DNA of 64,000 nucleotides from Cellulophaga sp. 20_2_10 (lineage in GTDB: Bacteria; Bacteroidota; Bacteroidia; Flavobacteriales; Flavobacteriaceae). Every line of letters starts with the position of its first letter. Position 1 is the stretch's first letter. Below, piece by piece: positions 24,964 through 32,931 of the stretch. A model generated the notes under the pieces. That model made no database searches. It worked only from the letters and a program-made list of their open reading frames with translations, and was not told the DNA's origin. Where the stretch lies: NCBI RefSeq assembly GCF_023476645.1, contig NZ_JAMCOJ010000003.1, forward strand, positions 62,001-126,000, in the 5' to 3' direction. A program made the position numbers and the translations under genes.

Positions 24964-25800
24964 TTAATTCACTTGTATTTCTTCTACAGTACATTTTTTT
25001 TCAAAACCATCTATAAAACCATTTGTGCTAATGATTTCTAATGGGTAGTATTTGTCTAAAACTTCAGATAAATTTATAAATGGGTGATACTTAAATTGTA
25101 TTTCCTCTGTAACATAAAGTATTTGTTGGGAAGTAGGCTCTAAATAATCTATATATTTTTGTTTAAATTCATTAGAAACATAATCTTCTATTGAGTTAAA
25201 AGGTTTAAAAAAAGGCTCTGTTCTTGTAACTATTATTTTAAAACAGTTAAAACCTTTAATATTTTTTGTAACCTCTCTGTACTCTTTTATTTTGAGATTT
25301 TTATTACTATCTTTTACAGGTACACTAATGGTAAACTCATCCAGGACCAGAATAGAATCTTGTAGCATATAATTTTTTTGTATGCCAGTACTTCTGTTAA
25401 TTACCGTAACCTGATTATTTTTATCTAAAGGAGAAGTTTTTATTTGATATTTTATTATAGAGTCTTCTAATTTATAAATGTGCTTCTGAGCAGGTTTTAT
25501 TGTTTTTCTGGGATCTAAAATAAGGTCTAATGAGGGTAATATTTTTGTCTCAATACTTTTGTTTAAAGCTATTGTATCAGGCGTAAGACCTTGTGATAAA
25601 GAAATTTCATTGTACATTTCTTTAAACATATTTATAATTACAGGCTTTTTAACTTGTATTGAAGAATCTAATTTTTGATTGTTGTATACATTTTGTTCAA
25701 CAGAGAAAATTATTTTCCCGTTTTTAGGACTAGTTTTTTTGTTTTGTCCTTGTAAGAAAGTAAAAGTGAATAATACAACAAGATATAATGTTTGCTTCAT
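24964..25800 (-). CDS. Secreted GLPGLI-like protein of unknown function
   Basis: 278 residues with a signal peptide (LYLVVLFTFTFLQGQ). The mature start GKIIFSVEQN and the later VTKNIKGFNCFKIIVT ... ILYVTEEIQFKYHPFINLSEVLDKYYPLEI resemble the layout of Bacteroidetes GLPGLI-family proteins, but the name-giving GLPGLI motif itself is absent. Function is unknown. It is the first of several unrecognised or accessory genes and is followed by a bidirectional terminator that is also one arm of the repeats around the Imm52-like gene. Confidence 0.6.
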   Translation of the reverse strand: MKQTLYLVVLFTFTFLQGQNKKTSPKNGKIIFSVEQNVYNNQKLDSSIQVKKPVIINMFKEMYNEISLSQGLTPDTIALNKSIETKILPSLDLILDPRKTIKPAQKHIYKLEDSIIKYQIKTSPLDKNNQVTVINRSTGIQKNYMLQDSILVLDEFTISVPVKDSNKNLKIKEYREVTKNIKGFNCFKIIVTRTEPFFKPFNSIEDYVSNEFKQKYIDYLEPTSQQILYVTEEIQFKYHPFINLSEVLDKYYPLEIISTNGFIDGFEKKCTVEEIQVN

Positions 25801-25814
25801 AAAATAAAGTTTAA

Positions 25815-25845
25815 AGTCAGATTACAAAATAATCTGACTTTTTAT
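25815..25845. repeat. 31-bp flanking direct repeat, left copy (also a terminator hairpin)
   Basis: 26 of 31 bases match the copy at 26366-26396 in the same orientation. This copy also forms a perfect hairpin AAGTCAGATTA / TAATCTGACTT followed by T on both strands, so it works as a terminator between the two minus-strand genes. The other copy has lost the palindrome in its left arm. Confidence 0.7.
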
Positions 25846-25856
25846 TTTTAACGGTT

Positions 25857-26342
25857 TTACAAGTTAATCCATTTCCCATCATCCCCCATTATTTTTTCAG
25901 GTTGCCAATGGTCTATGAATAATTCCTTTAATTTTTCCTTGTTCTCCTTTATTAGATAATGCTCATAAATTTCTCCTTCATAAGGAAAGGATAGAGAACA
26001 GTTGTTGTTTCCGAAATTTGTTTCCTCACGCCCTAAGGAAGCCCTAATTCCAAAAGCTTCTGAATCTTTTTTTGCGCCATTCCATAAGGCTATCCGGAAT
26101 GAATGCTCAGGGTATTCATCATCTTTACATGTTTTACATATTTCATTTTTAATGGCATCATATTCCAGAGGGATTTTTTGTTCTAAAGCTTCTTTTTTAC
26201 TCCATCCTTTTTTATACCATATGTCAAAACGTGAATCTAATAGCTTAAGCCTCTCCATAAAAATGATGAATGATTCTGTACATTCTTTTAATGTTTCCCT
26301 TCTATTATACCAGCTTACCCCTATGTCTTCTATTAATATCAT
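25857..26342 (-). CDS. Imm52-like putative immunity protein
   Basis: 161 residues with no signal peptide. The pattern WYNRRETLKECTESFIIFMERLKLLDSRFDIWYKKGWSKKEALEQKI, then a FRIALWNGAKKDSEAFGIRASLG segment, fits the Imm52 family: a W/R start, a helix ending in D-x-x-F-x-x-W-Y-x-K-G-x-S-x-x-E-A, then LWNG. Imm52 proteins protect against polymorphic or type VI toxins. No toxin gene is visible nearby, so it would be an orphan immunity gene. It is bracketed by 31-bp direct repeats. The family call is from memory of its pattern. Confidence 0.62.
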   Translation of the reverse strand: MILIEDIGVSWYNRRETLKECTESFIIFMERLKLLDSRFDIWYKKGWSKKEALEQKIPLEYDAIKNEICKTCKDDEYPEHSFRIALWNGAKKDSEAFGIRASLGREETNFGNNNCSLSFPYEGEIYEHYLIKENKEKLKELFIDHWQPEKIMGDDGKWINL

Positions 26343-26365
26343 TAATTTCTTGGTGTGTGTATTAG

Positions 26366-26396
26366 AGTTAAATTATAAAGTAATCTGACTTGTTAT
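26366..26396. repeat. 31-bp flanking direct repeat, right copy
   Basis: Matches 25815-25845 at 26 of 31 positions, including 11 exact bases TAATCTGACTT. It lies just upstream of the Imm52-like gene start on the minus strand and does not form a good hairpin. Confidence 0.6.
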
Positions 26397-26458
26397 ATCC
26401 TAAATAAGTTTACTGTTAAATGCTATTTTCTTTTTTAACTTCTAAAAAAATAATCTAT

Positions 26459-27070
26459 TTAGCTTTCAGATAAGTTAATAGAAGAGACTATTTGCCACGT
26501 TCCACTTTTCTTTTCTAAGCTAAATAAACTTGTATAACCAGCTAGTTCGTGAGTATAAGATCCAAAAATTAATGTAGCTTTGTTTAATTTTTGATTAAAA
26601 TTTATATCCGAAACATATACTTTACCCATTACGTTATACTTCTTTTTTATCTCTTCTATTTTTAAAATATTCTCCTTTTCAATTACTACAATTCTATTAC
26701 CGTTTACATCTTTTAAGTTTGACGGAAGTATATTTTTGAATGAAAATATGTAGGAGGGATTAATTTGTATATTTTTGTATTCCTGTGCTGTAAAAACCTC
26801 CTCATTTTTAGGATTATCAGTTGATTTAAAAAACGAAATCACATACTTGTTTTTAAGAAATTGTTTATCTGTTAATTGTTTTTCAGGATGTTCAATTTTT
26901 GAACTACCATCAACTGGTGGTAACGGAACAGGGAACTTGTTTAATTCATTATTATATAACAACCTAATAATAGACATACTTTCCAACTCAAGGGTAGTTT
27001 CTTTATTCTGACAAGAAACATAAAGAACAGTAACTACACTTATTAAGAATAATATTTTTATCTTTTTCAT
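26459..27070 (-). CDS. Lipoprotein of unknown function
   Basis: 203 residues. A signal peptide ends with lipobox VSCQ (cysteine near 20). The mature part has no motif I recognise. The C-terminal strand-rich stretch [38 protein letters not shown] has the look of a small NTF2/beta-sheet domain ([10 protein letters not shown] ending). It lies in the accessory islet, three bases after a short reading frame that includes an Imm52-like gene fragment. Confidence 0.65.
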
Positions 27071-27073
27071 AGT

Positions 27074-27229
27074 TTAATATTTAGTCACATATTTCACTTT
27101 TAATGGCATCATTTCTTGTGATATTATTTTATTATTGGTTCTAAAGTCACCAACTTTCATTGCTTCTTTACTTTTTTTATGACTTTCTTCTATTACTATT
27201 AGAGCTTCTTGGGGGCTAGTAAAATTCAT
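27074..27229 (-). pseudogene. Short frame containing a relic of an Imm52-like gene
   Basis: A 51-codon frame (MNFTSPQEALIVIEESHKK... ) ends 3 bp before the lipoprotein start. Bases 27087-27112 match 26136-26161 inside the Imm52-like gene at 25 of 26 positions in the same orientation. In the Imm52 reading frame the relic would read DAIKSEICD then stop, against DAIKNEICK in the intact gene. The short frame reads it one base out of phase. It is either decay product or a chance frame, and I do not claim an expressed protein. The rest of 27071-27389 shows only a 32-codon frame (27361-27263) and AT-rich sequence. Confidence 0.5.
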
Positions 27230-27389
27230 ATTTTATTCAATTTTTATGACTTCAATTTGTTGTCAACTACTATGATTAAGTTTTTTTGATAAATTATACT
27301 TAATAAGCCTAGATATTTCATTCCCATCAAAACTTTTTACGCCTTTGATTACCATATTCATATTAAAATGAAAAAAATAAGGTAGATGG

Positions 27390-27944
27390 TTAATGTAGCA
27401 ATGTATATGTTACTTCGCTTGAATTACTATTGTATCTAAAAAAGAACTTTATTTCATAATCTTCTTTTGTCCAAACTATAAATAATGGGTTTTCATCAAA
27501 TTTTCCTTCCCTTAATTGTATATTGTTTTTCCTTAGTTTTTGATTAAATGGCTTACCTTCCAAAAATCCTTCGCTTGTAGTTTCTGAAGCTTCAATAACT
27601 AGAATATTATTTGGTTTCTTATAATCTTCAATAAAAGATTCATAAAAATATTTATTTATGGTTTTATCAAAATGAATACTTATTGATTTAATGTTATCTT
27701 TTTCATCAGTTAAAACAGTTACTGAATTATATTGCATTCCATATAAATTCTTTTTTGTTGATTCATTTTTTATGTAATAAAAACTACTATCAAATAGTTC
27801 GTTTTCAAACTCTTCACCAATAATTTTACTCAATTTTGAAATATTTTTTCCAAGTAAATTCTCTAATTGTTGACTCTTCATCTGGTATGAATGATTAAAT
27901 GCTATAACGAACACTAAAAATTTAAAAATATTATTCACAATCAT
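27390..27944 (-). CDS. Putative secreted protein of unknown function
   Basis: 184 residues. A hydrophobic N-terminus (NNIFKFLVFVIAFNHSYQMKSQ) suggests a signal peptide. The mature region is a mix of charged helices and strands (YNSVTVLTDEKDNIKSISIHFDKTINKYFYESFIEDYKKPNNILV, EDYEIKFFFRYNSNSSEVTYTLL) with no known motif. It lies in the accessory islet next to immunity-gene fragments. Its codon composition is more AT-rich than the neighbouring housekeeping genes, as is common for recently gained genes. Confidence 0.6.
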   Translation of the reverse strand: MIVNNIFKFLVFVIAFNHSYQMKSQQLENLLGKNISKLSKIIGEEFENELFDSSFYYIKNESTKKNLYGMQYNSVTVLTDEKDNIKSISIHFDKTINKYFYESFIEDYKKPNNILVIEASETTSEGFLEGKPFNQKLRKNNIQLREGKFDENPLFIVWTKEDYEIKFFFRYNSNSSEVTYTLLH

Positions 27945-28160
27945 ACGGGGTGCTTAATCCTAAAATACTAGTAATGTAAGGTGCTGGACTTGGGATGTTA
28001 AAAGGAGGGGGAATAGTATTAACCTCCCTAAAAGTAATCTAGCTTTGTTTTTTATTATTGCGTTCTTGTTAAATTCATCACAATATTACTAAATTAAAGC
28101 AGGAGAATACATTATAAAAACCTTTAAAAAAGTGAGGTTTTGGTTTTAATTGTATATGTA

Positions 28161-28198
28161 AAACAAAAAAAATCCTCTTACTAGAAAGCAAGAGGATT
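28161..28198 (-). terminator. Terminator of the 515-residue secreted protein gene
   Basis: Stem AATCCTCTT / AAGAGGATT with a 10-base loop. A run of T follows on the minus strand. Confidence 0.75.
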
Positions 28199-28220
28199 GT
28201 AATATATAAGATGTGTTTGT

Positions 28221-29768
28221 TTAAAAAGCTACTTCTACCAACTGCTTTTTTGTACCTCGTTTTGCGTAAAACAAAACATTATTTTCGTTAACCAAAGGTT
28301 TAGAAATCATTAGTGGTAATCTGGCAGTTTTGCTGTCTATAATTTTATCGTACGTCATAAAGCCTTTAGCATCTAACTTAATTAAAAATATGTTTCTGTT
28401 TCTGCTTAAACCTTGTCTAAAAACAATACGTTCGTTATTTATTAATTGTGGATTTTCTGCAGCTGTACTAATAAAAAAGTAAGTGTTGTCTCCTTTTGTA
28501 AACGTACTGTAAGATGCATAGGCAGCGTCACCCTGTGTAACCTCTGACTTATTAATGTTACGCACCCAAATAAGGTCGCCATCATCACTTAGTTTAGCAC
28601 CAACCATATCATTGTAATGGTACCTGCTAATTTTAACTCTAGAGCCACCACCAGGATTACTTTGGTAACCAGAGGTTACAAAATACTCCTCTGCATTAAA
28701 TAAGATAGAGCCATCATCAGCAATTTCTGCATTTTTAAACACTAAGTTTTTAACTTCTTTACTATCTTCTTCTTTACCAAATTTATCAGCCATAAACTGT
28801 GCAGAAAACGGAATAAACTTCTTGTCTTTAATGTCTAAAGAACCTTCATCTAGCTTAAAATAACTAAGGCCGTTGTACCTATTGTCTTTACGTGTAGCAT
28901 AAAAGCCTACGCAAATAAATTTTTCATCTGTAAGTATTGGCTTTAATGCTTCTAAAAATTTACCTGGCTCATCAAAAGTTTTCATAACTCTTTCTTCTTC
29001 AGAAACCTTAAGCAACTCGTACTGGTATCTACGCTCTAAGGCAGAAAAACGTCTTTTTTTAAAGTAAGCCTTGGCAACAAGAAAAACTTCTTTTTTGTTT
29101 TTAGTAATTTCTACACTTTCAAATGCATAGTTTTTTTCTTCAACTTCAGCAGAAAAATCGTGCGTAATTAACAAATCTAGGTTGTTATCAAAAACATAAA
29201 TAAAATGCTGATTATCTTTCGCTTTTTTAAAATGAGCACTTATTACAAAAGCATCTTTACGTTTGTTAAATAATACAGAGGTTGTAAAACCAGATGCAAA
29301 ATTACGGTTGTAATAATTCTTGTCTAACGGACTTTCTACAGGCTTAGATGCTACAGACAATATTACTTTTTGGGTAAAAGCAAAATTATCTAACGGGCTT
29401 TGGTGTGCAACATAATCGTATGTTCCTTTTGCATTGTTATATTCTAAAAATATAAGGTACAACTGTCCGTTACTAATAAAACCATTTACAAAATCTTTGT
29501 CTTTAAGCTTGTAATTAAACTCGCTTACCAAATCTAAATTCTTATTGTAGTGTTCTATGTAGTATCCTTTAGGTTTTAAAATTAAACCGGTATAGTAAGA
29601 GCGTACAAGTATTGAACCATTATCACCATCACTATCTATGGTAAGTAAATTAGAGTATTTATACCTGTCACTATGTTTTTCGCTAAACTTGTATGTTACT
29701 TGCATTTTCTGCGCTGTGGCGGTAAAGCCCACAAGTAACAAGAGTAGCATTGTAATTTTTTTCATCAT
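28221..29768 (-). CDS. Secreted protein of unknown function, probable beta-propeller
   Basis: 515 residues. A signal peptide (MLLLLLVGFTATAQ) is cleaved near TAQ. The mature protein has recurring strand motifs typical of propellers and WD-like secreted proteins (GSILVRSYYTGLILKPKGYYIEHYNKNLDLVSEF, HFIYVFDNNLDLLITHDF, KNIFLIKLDAKGFMTYDKII), each a value-reporting strand with polar turns. No catalytic motif is seen. It is common as an orphan in Flavobacteriaceae. Divergent from the symporter gene, with a 233-bp AT-rich gap that shows no gene. Confidence 0.65.
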   Translation of the reverse strand: MMKKITMLLLLLVGFTATAQKMQVTYKFSEKHSDRYKYSNLLTIDSDGDNGSILVRSYYTGLILKPKGYYIEHYNKNLDLVSEFNYKLKDKDFVNGFISNGQLYLIFLEYNNAKGTYDYVAHQSPLDNFAFTQKVILSVASKPVESPLDKNYYNRNFASGFTTSVLFNKRKDAFVISAHFKKAKDNQHFIYVFDNNLDLLITHDFSAEVEEKNYAFESVEITKNKKEVFLVAKAYFKKRRFSALERRYQYELLKVSEEERVMKTFDEPGKFLEALKPILTDEKFICVGFYATRKDNRYNGLSYFKLDEGSLDIKDKKFIPFSAQFMADKFGKEEDSKEVKNLVFKNAEIADDGSILFNAEEYFVTSGYQSNPGGGSRVKISRYHYNDMVGAKLSDDGDLIWVRNINKSEVTQGDAAYASYSTFTKGDNTYFFISTAAENPQLINNERIVFRQGLSRNRNIFLIKLDAKGFMTYDKIIDSKTARLPLMISKPLVNENNVLFYAKRGTKKQLVEVAF

Positions 29769-30001
29769 GTGTTCCTTAAGATTTACCTAATAGTAACGCT
29801 TTGTATTGGTAATTGTTATTTATTAAGTAAATATATTATTTGTAAAATAGCAATTGTTGTTGATTTATTTTAAAGTATAAGTTGAACTACATCGTTTTCG
29901 GTTGAATTTATAATAAAAGATATATAAATGATGTCTGTGTTATTTTTTAAACAGAAATTAATCCAATATATTTATGAACTTAATCCAAACTTATTATAAC
30001 T

Positions 30002-31654
30002 ATGTTCTTAACGTTAGCGTCTTTTGTGGGCTTTACAGTTTTGGTAGCCGTTGTTTCTTATTTTGCTACAAGAAAAACAAATGAAAACTCTTCTGATGGA
30101 TATTTTTTAGGAGGAAGAAGTTTAACTGCTGGTGTTATAGCGGGTTCTCTTTTATTAACGAACCTTTCTACAGAGCAATTAGTAGGTTTAAATTCTGATG
30201 CTTATACAGACGGCTTGTCTGTTATGGCTTGGGAAACGTTAGCAGCAATAGCAATAGTTATTACCGCTATTTTTTTATTACCAAGATATTTAAAAGGAGG
30301 TTTAACAACTGTACCACAGTTTTTAGCTGAACGTTTTGATGTTGCTACTAAAACAATAACCTCTGGTTTGTTTTTAACAGGCTACGTGGTTGTGTTGTTA
30401 CCTGTAATTTTATACTCTGGATCTGTAGCAATTAGCGGAATGTTTAATGTGCCAGAAAACTTGGGAATTAGCCATACTGCATCTATATGGTTGTGTGTTT
30501 GGGGTATTGGTATAATTGGTGGTATTTATGCCATTTTTGGGGGCTTAAAGGCCGTTGTGGTTTCAGATTCTATTAATGCAATAGGGTTGTTAATCGGTGG
30601 TATTTTAATTCCTATTTTTGGATTAATGTATATTGGTGATGGTAGTATTATGGATGGTTTATCTATTTTAACTACACAGAACCCAGAGAAATTTAACTCT
30701 ATGGGAACAAAGACAAATTCAGTTCCTTTTGCAACTATTTTTACAGGGATGATGTTGGTAAACCTATTCTATTGGGGAACAAACCAACAAATTATACAAA
30801 GAGCTTTAGGAGCTAAAAATTTAGCAGAAGGACAAAAAGGATTGCTATTAGCTTCTTTTATTAAAATATTAGGTCCGTTAATATTAGTACTACCAGGTAT
30901 TATAGCATATCACGTTTTTGAAGGAAAAATAGAAGCAAAAAGTGCGTATCCAGAATTAGTAGGCTTAGTGTTGCCAGATTACTTAGTTGGCTTTTTTGCA
31001 GCTGTTTTATTTGGTGCAATCCTAAGTTCTTTTAATAGTGTTTTAAACAGTTCTGTAACATTATTTGGTTTAGATATTTACAAACAGCATATCAATAAAG
31101 ATGCTAGTGAGATGAAAGTTGTTAAGAATGGTAAAATATTTGGAACCATTTTAGCTTTTGCAGCAATGTTTATAGCTCCTTTTATTGCCAATGCAGATAG
31201 TTTATTTGGATACCTACAAGAGGTAAACGGTATTTATAGTATTCCTATCTTCTCTGTAATTGTAATAGGATTTTTAACTAAAAGAGTACCAGCAATAGCG
31301 GCAAAAATTGGTATTATATCTGGTTCTGTATTGTATATAATAAGTCAGTTTTTTATGCAACCTTATTTTGTAGGTTCAGCCTTAGATAAGGCAAAAGCGG
31401 CTGGCATTATGGATGCAGATGCATTGGCTGTAATTAAAGCAGATGCTTATCCGCACTTTTTACACGTAATGGCAATATTGTTTGTAATAAACTTTGTAAT
31501 AATGCTAGTTATTGGCAAGTTTATGCCACGCGATACACCATTTAAGCAGAAATACACAGAGCAGGTAGAAATTAAACCTTACAAATATGTTAACCAGATA
31601 GGTATTATGGTTTGTTTAATTGTAGTAGCAATCTATGTATATTTTGCAAACTAA
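30002..31654 (+). CDS. Sodium:solute symporter (SSS/SLC5 family)
   Basis: 550 residues with about 13-14 membrane helices. The N-terminal motif GYFLGGRSLTAGVIAGSLLLTNLSTEQLVGLNSDAYTDGLSVMAWE contains the conserved LGGRS and sodium-site helix 1 region of SGLT-type transporters. GTNQQIIQRALGAKN in the middle and SSFNSVLNSSVTLFGLDIY in helix 8 are family signatures. It is probably a sugar or sugar-acid symporter at the inner membrane. The substrate cannot be read from the sequence. Followed by a shared terminator. Confidence 0.92.
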   Translation: MFLTLASFVGFTVLVAVVSYFATRKTNENSSDGYFLGGRSLTAGVIAGSLLLTNLSTEQLVGLNSDAYTDGLSVMAWETLAAIAIVITAIFLLPRYLKGGLTTVPQFLAERFDVATKTITSGLFLTGYVVVLLPVILYSGSVAISGMFNVPENLGISHTASIWLCVWGIGIIGGIYAIFGGLKAVVVSDSINAIGLLIGGILIPIFGLMYIGDGSIMDGLSILTTQNPEKFNSMGTKTNSVPFATIFTGMMLVNLFYWGTNQQIIQRALGAKNLAEGQKGLLLASFIKILGPLILVLPGIIAYHVFEGKIEAKSAYPELVGLVLPDYLVGFFAAVLFGAILSSFNSVLNSSVTLFGLDIYKQHINKDASEMKVVKNGKIFGTILAFAAMFIAPFIANADSLFGYLQEVNGIYSIPIFSVIVIGFLTKRVPAIAAKIGIISGSVLYIISQFFMQPYFVGSALDKAKAAGIMDADALAVIKADAYPHFLHVMAILFVINFVIMLVIGKFMPRDTPFKQKYTEQVEIKPYKYVNQIGIMVCLIVVAIYVYFAN

Positions 31655-31673
31655 GTAAATACATACGATAATA

Positions 31674-31713
31674 AAAAAGAGGCTAGTTTTTACTAAACTA
31701 GCCTCTTTTTTAT
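31674..31713. terminator. Bidirectional terminator
   Basis: The perfect stem AAAAGAGGCTAGTTT / AAACTAGCCTCTTTT lies between convergent symporter and DUF4407 genes. Confidence 0.88.
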
Positions 31714-32813
31714 TACAAGTTTTTTGCTTGTATGTTATGGAAAGCATCAGTTTGTTGCTTTAACAATTTTTCTGCTTGTTGTTTTTTATAAGTATAAATT
31801 TCGTTTTCTTGTTCAATATCATCGTACACTTTTTTATGTATAGCGGCATCAGTTTGCATTAAAGTGTTGCGTTGCGCTACTTTTTGTGTTACCCATGTTT
31901 TTATTACGCTTTCCTCTTCTTCTAATTTATAATCGTACATAGCTTTAGGTGCGAGTAACTTTGCTATTATGGGAGACGTTTCAATAGCTAAAAACAATAA
32001 AAATATAAAGAATGATGGCAACCAAGGCAATTTGTTTAAAGCGGTAATACGTGCCATTAAACCGTCAAAACCATCAATAATTGGTTGCGACTCTCTAACA
32101 GTTGTAGCATATTGGGTATCTAGTATGGCAATCTCACGTTCTAAAGCTGTAATTTTTATGCTATTATTTTCTTTTAAGGTTTGTAATTCTTGTAAAGCAG
32201 CATCGTGTTTTTCTCTTTTTTCTTTGTAAACCGGGCCTTTGCCTAATAATTTAGTGCCTTCTCTACCTTCAGCTTCAGCAATAAATGTATTGTATAATGC
32301 ATCTGTTTCTTCTTCTTTAGAAGTTATTTCTTGTTTTAATTTTTCTATAGATTGATGAATGCTTTCCTTTTTTGGATTGTACTGTAACGCTAACTGATCT
32401 TTGTTTGCAAGCGTTAAGTCATTCTTTTGTTCTAGTAAAACCTGATTGATTTCTTTTTCAAAAATCTTCATCTCTAAAGGTTTTGAAATTACAATAGCAA
32501 TAATAACAGCTAAAATAATACGCGGTGTAGCCTGTAACAATTCACTTTTAAAGTTGTCTCTTTTTTTAATGGTTGAAACAATAAAGCGGTCTAAATTAAA
32601 AATTAATAAGCCCCATATAAGGCCAAAGAATGAGGCGTAATAAACATTGTCAAAAACAGTATAAAGTGCATAAGAACTAGCAATAAAAGCCATAACAGCT
32701 GTAAAAAATACAGTTGCCCCTATACCAGCGTATTTGTTCTGTTCTCCGTTAGAGCAAGTTTCTAGTATAGCAGTATCTGCTCCGGAGCAGAGTATAAAAA
32801 AACGTTTAATCAT
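31713..32813 (-). CDS. DUF4407 membrane protein with coiled coil
   Basis: 366 residues. The N-terminal motif FFILCSGADTAILETCSNGEQNKYAGIGATVFFTAVMAFIASSYAL, two further helices (residues about 55-80 and 95-112), a long charged coiled coil (about 130-245), a fourth helix (LPWLPSFFIFLLFLAIETSPIIAKLL) and a charged helical tail match DUF4407. These are inner-membrane proteins with an extended coiled-coil region and unknown function. The motif NLDRFIVSTIKK is conserved in this family. Confidence 0.85.
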   Translation of the reverse strand: MIKRFFILCSGADTAILETCSNGEQNKYAGIGATVFFTAVMAFIASSYALYTVFDNVYYASFFGLIWGLLIFNLDRFIVSTIKKRDNFKSELLQATPRIILAVIIAIVISKPLEMKIFEKEINQVLLEQKNDLTLANKDQLALQYNPKKESIHQSIEKLKQEITSKEEETDALYNTFIAEAEGREGTKLLGKGPVYKEKREKHDAALQELQTLKENNSIKITALEREIAILDTQYATTVRESQPIIDGFDGLMARITALNKLPWLPSFFIFLLFLAIETSPIIAKLLAPKAMYDYKLEEEESVIKTWVTQKVAQRNTLMQTDAAIHKKVYDDIEQENEIYTYKKQQAEKLLKQQTDAFHNIQAKNL

Positions 32814-32877
32814 AATGTGTTCTTTTTTTGATGATTGATGTACCTATAAGAACGCATTTTGCAATGATTTGTTACAG

Positions 32878-32903
32878 AAAAAGCCTCTAAATGAGGCTTT
32901 TTA
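32878..32903 (-). terminator. Terminator of the second M56 gene
   Basis: AAAAAGCCTC / GAGGCTTTTT with loop TAAAT lies in the gap between the DUF4407 gene start and the M56 gene end. Confidence 0.75.
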
Positions 32904-32931
32904 TTACTTTTTTAAGACATTATTATGAAAA

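Noticed and set aside
27263-27361. 32-residue frame on the minus strand
   Set aside because: Short, no conserved-looking pattern and no good ribosome site. Probably chance in AT-rich DNA.
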